A stretch of 64,000 nt of DNA, taken from positions 930,001 to 994,000 of the forward strand of contig JAWZSP010000001.1 in assembly GCA_034401135.1 (NCBI GenBank). The letters are read 5' to 3'. The notes under the pieces were generated by a model that searched no databases, was not told the origin of the DNA, and saw nothing but the letters and a program-made list of their open reading frames with translations. Source of the stretch: Volutella citrinella. Taxonomy: Eukaryota > Ascomycota > Sordariomycetes > Hypocreales > Nectriaceae. Both the position numbers and the translations under genes were made by a program. This document shows positions 62,587 through 64,000 of the stretch, piece by piece (position 1 is the stretch's first letter; each line of letters opens with the position of its first letter).

Positions 62587-64000
62587 GATGATGGTTGTGT
62601 TTGTGTGGTGGTGATCTGAGATCAGGAAATGGCTGTTGCGAGACGAAGGACGAGGTCAGTGACTTGTGCACTCGGGCAATCAAGTGGGACGATTCTCTCA
62701 ATGTGAGAGCGGGGAGGGTAAGGTAAGATAAGGTACGGCGCCGACGTGCGAACGGCTCGTCTCGGTGAAGGGAACGGGGATACAGGTGAGGGTAGAGGTG
62801 AAGGCAGTTGGTTGTTGAGACGAACCTTTGATGGAGCAGGTGTTGCAGTCACTGGTTGCGATGTTGCTGATGATGGGGGAAAGAAGGAGGGAGGGAGGAG
62901 AGGGGGACGGAGGGTTATTATTGATTGCACAGAAGCTACCGCGCCGAACTGGAAGGGCCAATCCATCCATGCCTGGGCTTGCTGGGAGCTGTCAGGGCTC
63001 GGCGCTGTCGTCAGACCGGGCGGGGTAACTGGCCACCACCCAGAGCTGTGGCTATCTTGCCATTGTTGCTATGAGATACCCGGGTGGCTTCCTAGATCTC
63101 CGCGCGATTGTGGTACCATGCTAGCATATGGACTGGTGGCAGGTACATGGGCATGGCGGCCGGCGACGGATGGCAGCGCATCGCGTGACTTTGACCTGAC
63201 GGAAGGGGCGTGACCGTACCTCACACGACCCGGCACCTGCCCACAGCGAAGCTGGTCGCCGCAACCGGTTTAGCGCGGGCGGGACCTGCCAGCTCCATTG
63301 CGTGGGTTGGCTGTTTGAGTGGGGCAAGCGAGCAAGCAGGCAACGCAACGCAAGGCACTGCTCTGAGTCTGCCGCCTCATCACTGCTGCTGCACGCTGCG
63401 CTCGTGTTCGCTGTACATTGGGGGTTGCGGACAGGCGCAAAGGGGCACACTCAGGAGAATTGCTGCATTCTACGTACATTCCTACAGTAAGTTGACCACT
63501 ACAGAAGTCAAGAGCGTTACTAGAAGCGTGTTCAGGATGTCGTTGGCGCCATCTGCAGAGCTATTACAGCACCAATACCTCGCTGGAAGCAGCCAATGCA
63601 CGGGGAAGAAGGGCCGTGTCTCAAGAGCCCAGAGGCCCCACCCCTGCGGAGTCTTGCGTCCTAGTCTGGGGCGCAAATCCGGGGAAAGCTTGTCGCCGCC
63701 CCACTGCGATCGGGCGTGGCGCTGACGGCCGTGGTGCAGCAATGGGCTATCTGGTGCATCATTCAATTGCAGGTACGGCTCGGCATCTAGATGTTGAGAT
63801 GGCGTTAAGAAAAAATCCAGCAATCCAGAGGCCTGTGTCTTGGGGGCACAGCTTGAGCCTCTGGGAGGGGAGGGAGGGGGAAGGGGGAGCAGGGCCAGCG
63901 AGGGCGACCGGGTGCGGGTGTGACTGATCAGCGATATGACGCGCGATCGCCAGACCTGACCCCTCCCCTCCTCGCCCCTCTTCCCCCCCGGAGGCGTCGG
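62587..64000. other. 1.4-kb region to the window end, no gene seen
   Basis: Promoter side of the DUF6699-like gene, with A/G-rich tracts around 62880. Only short frames without motifs follow. A gene starting beyond the window cannot be judged. Confidence 0.4.

Overview
The window is nuclear DNA of a filamentous ascomycete (Pezizomycotina). The evidence is short introns (about 47-120 nt) with GTAAGT/GTGAGT-type donors and CTAAC-like branch sites, a dispersed 5S rRNA gene, tRNA-His genes with a short intron after position 37, Zn2Cys6 and F-box/DUF6546 proteins, and generally GC-rich intergenic DNA. A Sordariomycete, perhaps a member of the Hypocreales, is my best guess; the rank below Pezizomycotina is inference.

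Layout. 0-4.4 kb: a 5S rRNA gene, a long GIY-YIG-like protein on the minus strand, and a zinc-knuckle gene just upstream of it that is broken by frameshifts. 4.6-9.1 kb: five intron-bearing tRNA-His(GTG) genes in two opposed groups, two on the minus strand and three on the plus strand in a 169-bp-period array, with a cytochrome P450 and the ribosome-biogenesis gene BUD22 between them. 10-11.3 kb: an SDR oxidoreductase. 11.3-17.0 kb: 5.7 kb in which I find no gene. 17-23.3 kb: a mitochondrial dicarboxylate/2-oxoglutarate-type carrier, a Gre2-like NAD(P)-dependent reductase and a Rad4/XPC repair protein. 25.8-30.7 kb: an intronless full-length ABCA transporter. 31.5-33 kb: a cysteine-rich small protein and tRNA-Asp(GTC). 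33.6-37.3 kb: a Zn2Cys6 regulator followed by a 2,2-dialkylglycine decarboxylase-like enzyme. 37.4-45.4 kb: a double-F-box protein, a zinc-ribbon-like protein with a 12-bp minisatellite in its coding sequence, and an F-box/DUF6546 protein. 46.2-53.4 kb: a Vip1-like RRM protein, a small conserved protein, the GARP subunit Vps54 and a coiled-coil protein. 53.9-58.2 kb: a zone rich in duplications, with an F-box gene and its scrambled relic, a tandem pair of small membrane-protein genes (one decayed) and fragments of a GNAT gene. 58.6-62.6 kb: an intact GNAT acetyltransferase, homogentisate 1,2-dioxygenase and a small four-exon DUF6699-like gene. 62.6-64 kb holds no recognisable gene.

How the genes relate. 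Most are unrelated housekeeping genes, as expected for a fungal chromosome arm. Two points suggest local function. The regulator and dialkylglycine decarboxylase are adjacent and co-oriented, which would suit control of Aib/isovaline (peptaibol amino acid) breakdown. Homogentisate dioxygenase places tyrosine/phenylalanine catabolism here without its usual pathway partners in view. The duplications at 4.6-9.1 kb and 53.9-58.2 kb are the most dynamic parts. No CRISPR array, complete transposon or classical biosynthetic cluster is visible. Coordinates of spliced genes span first to last coding base; intron positions are given in each entry and were inferred by eye from splice signals and reading-frame continuity.
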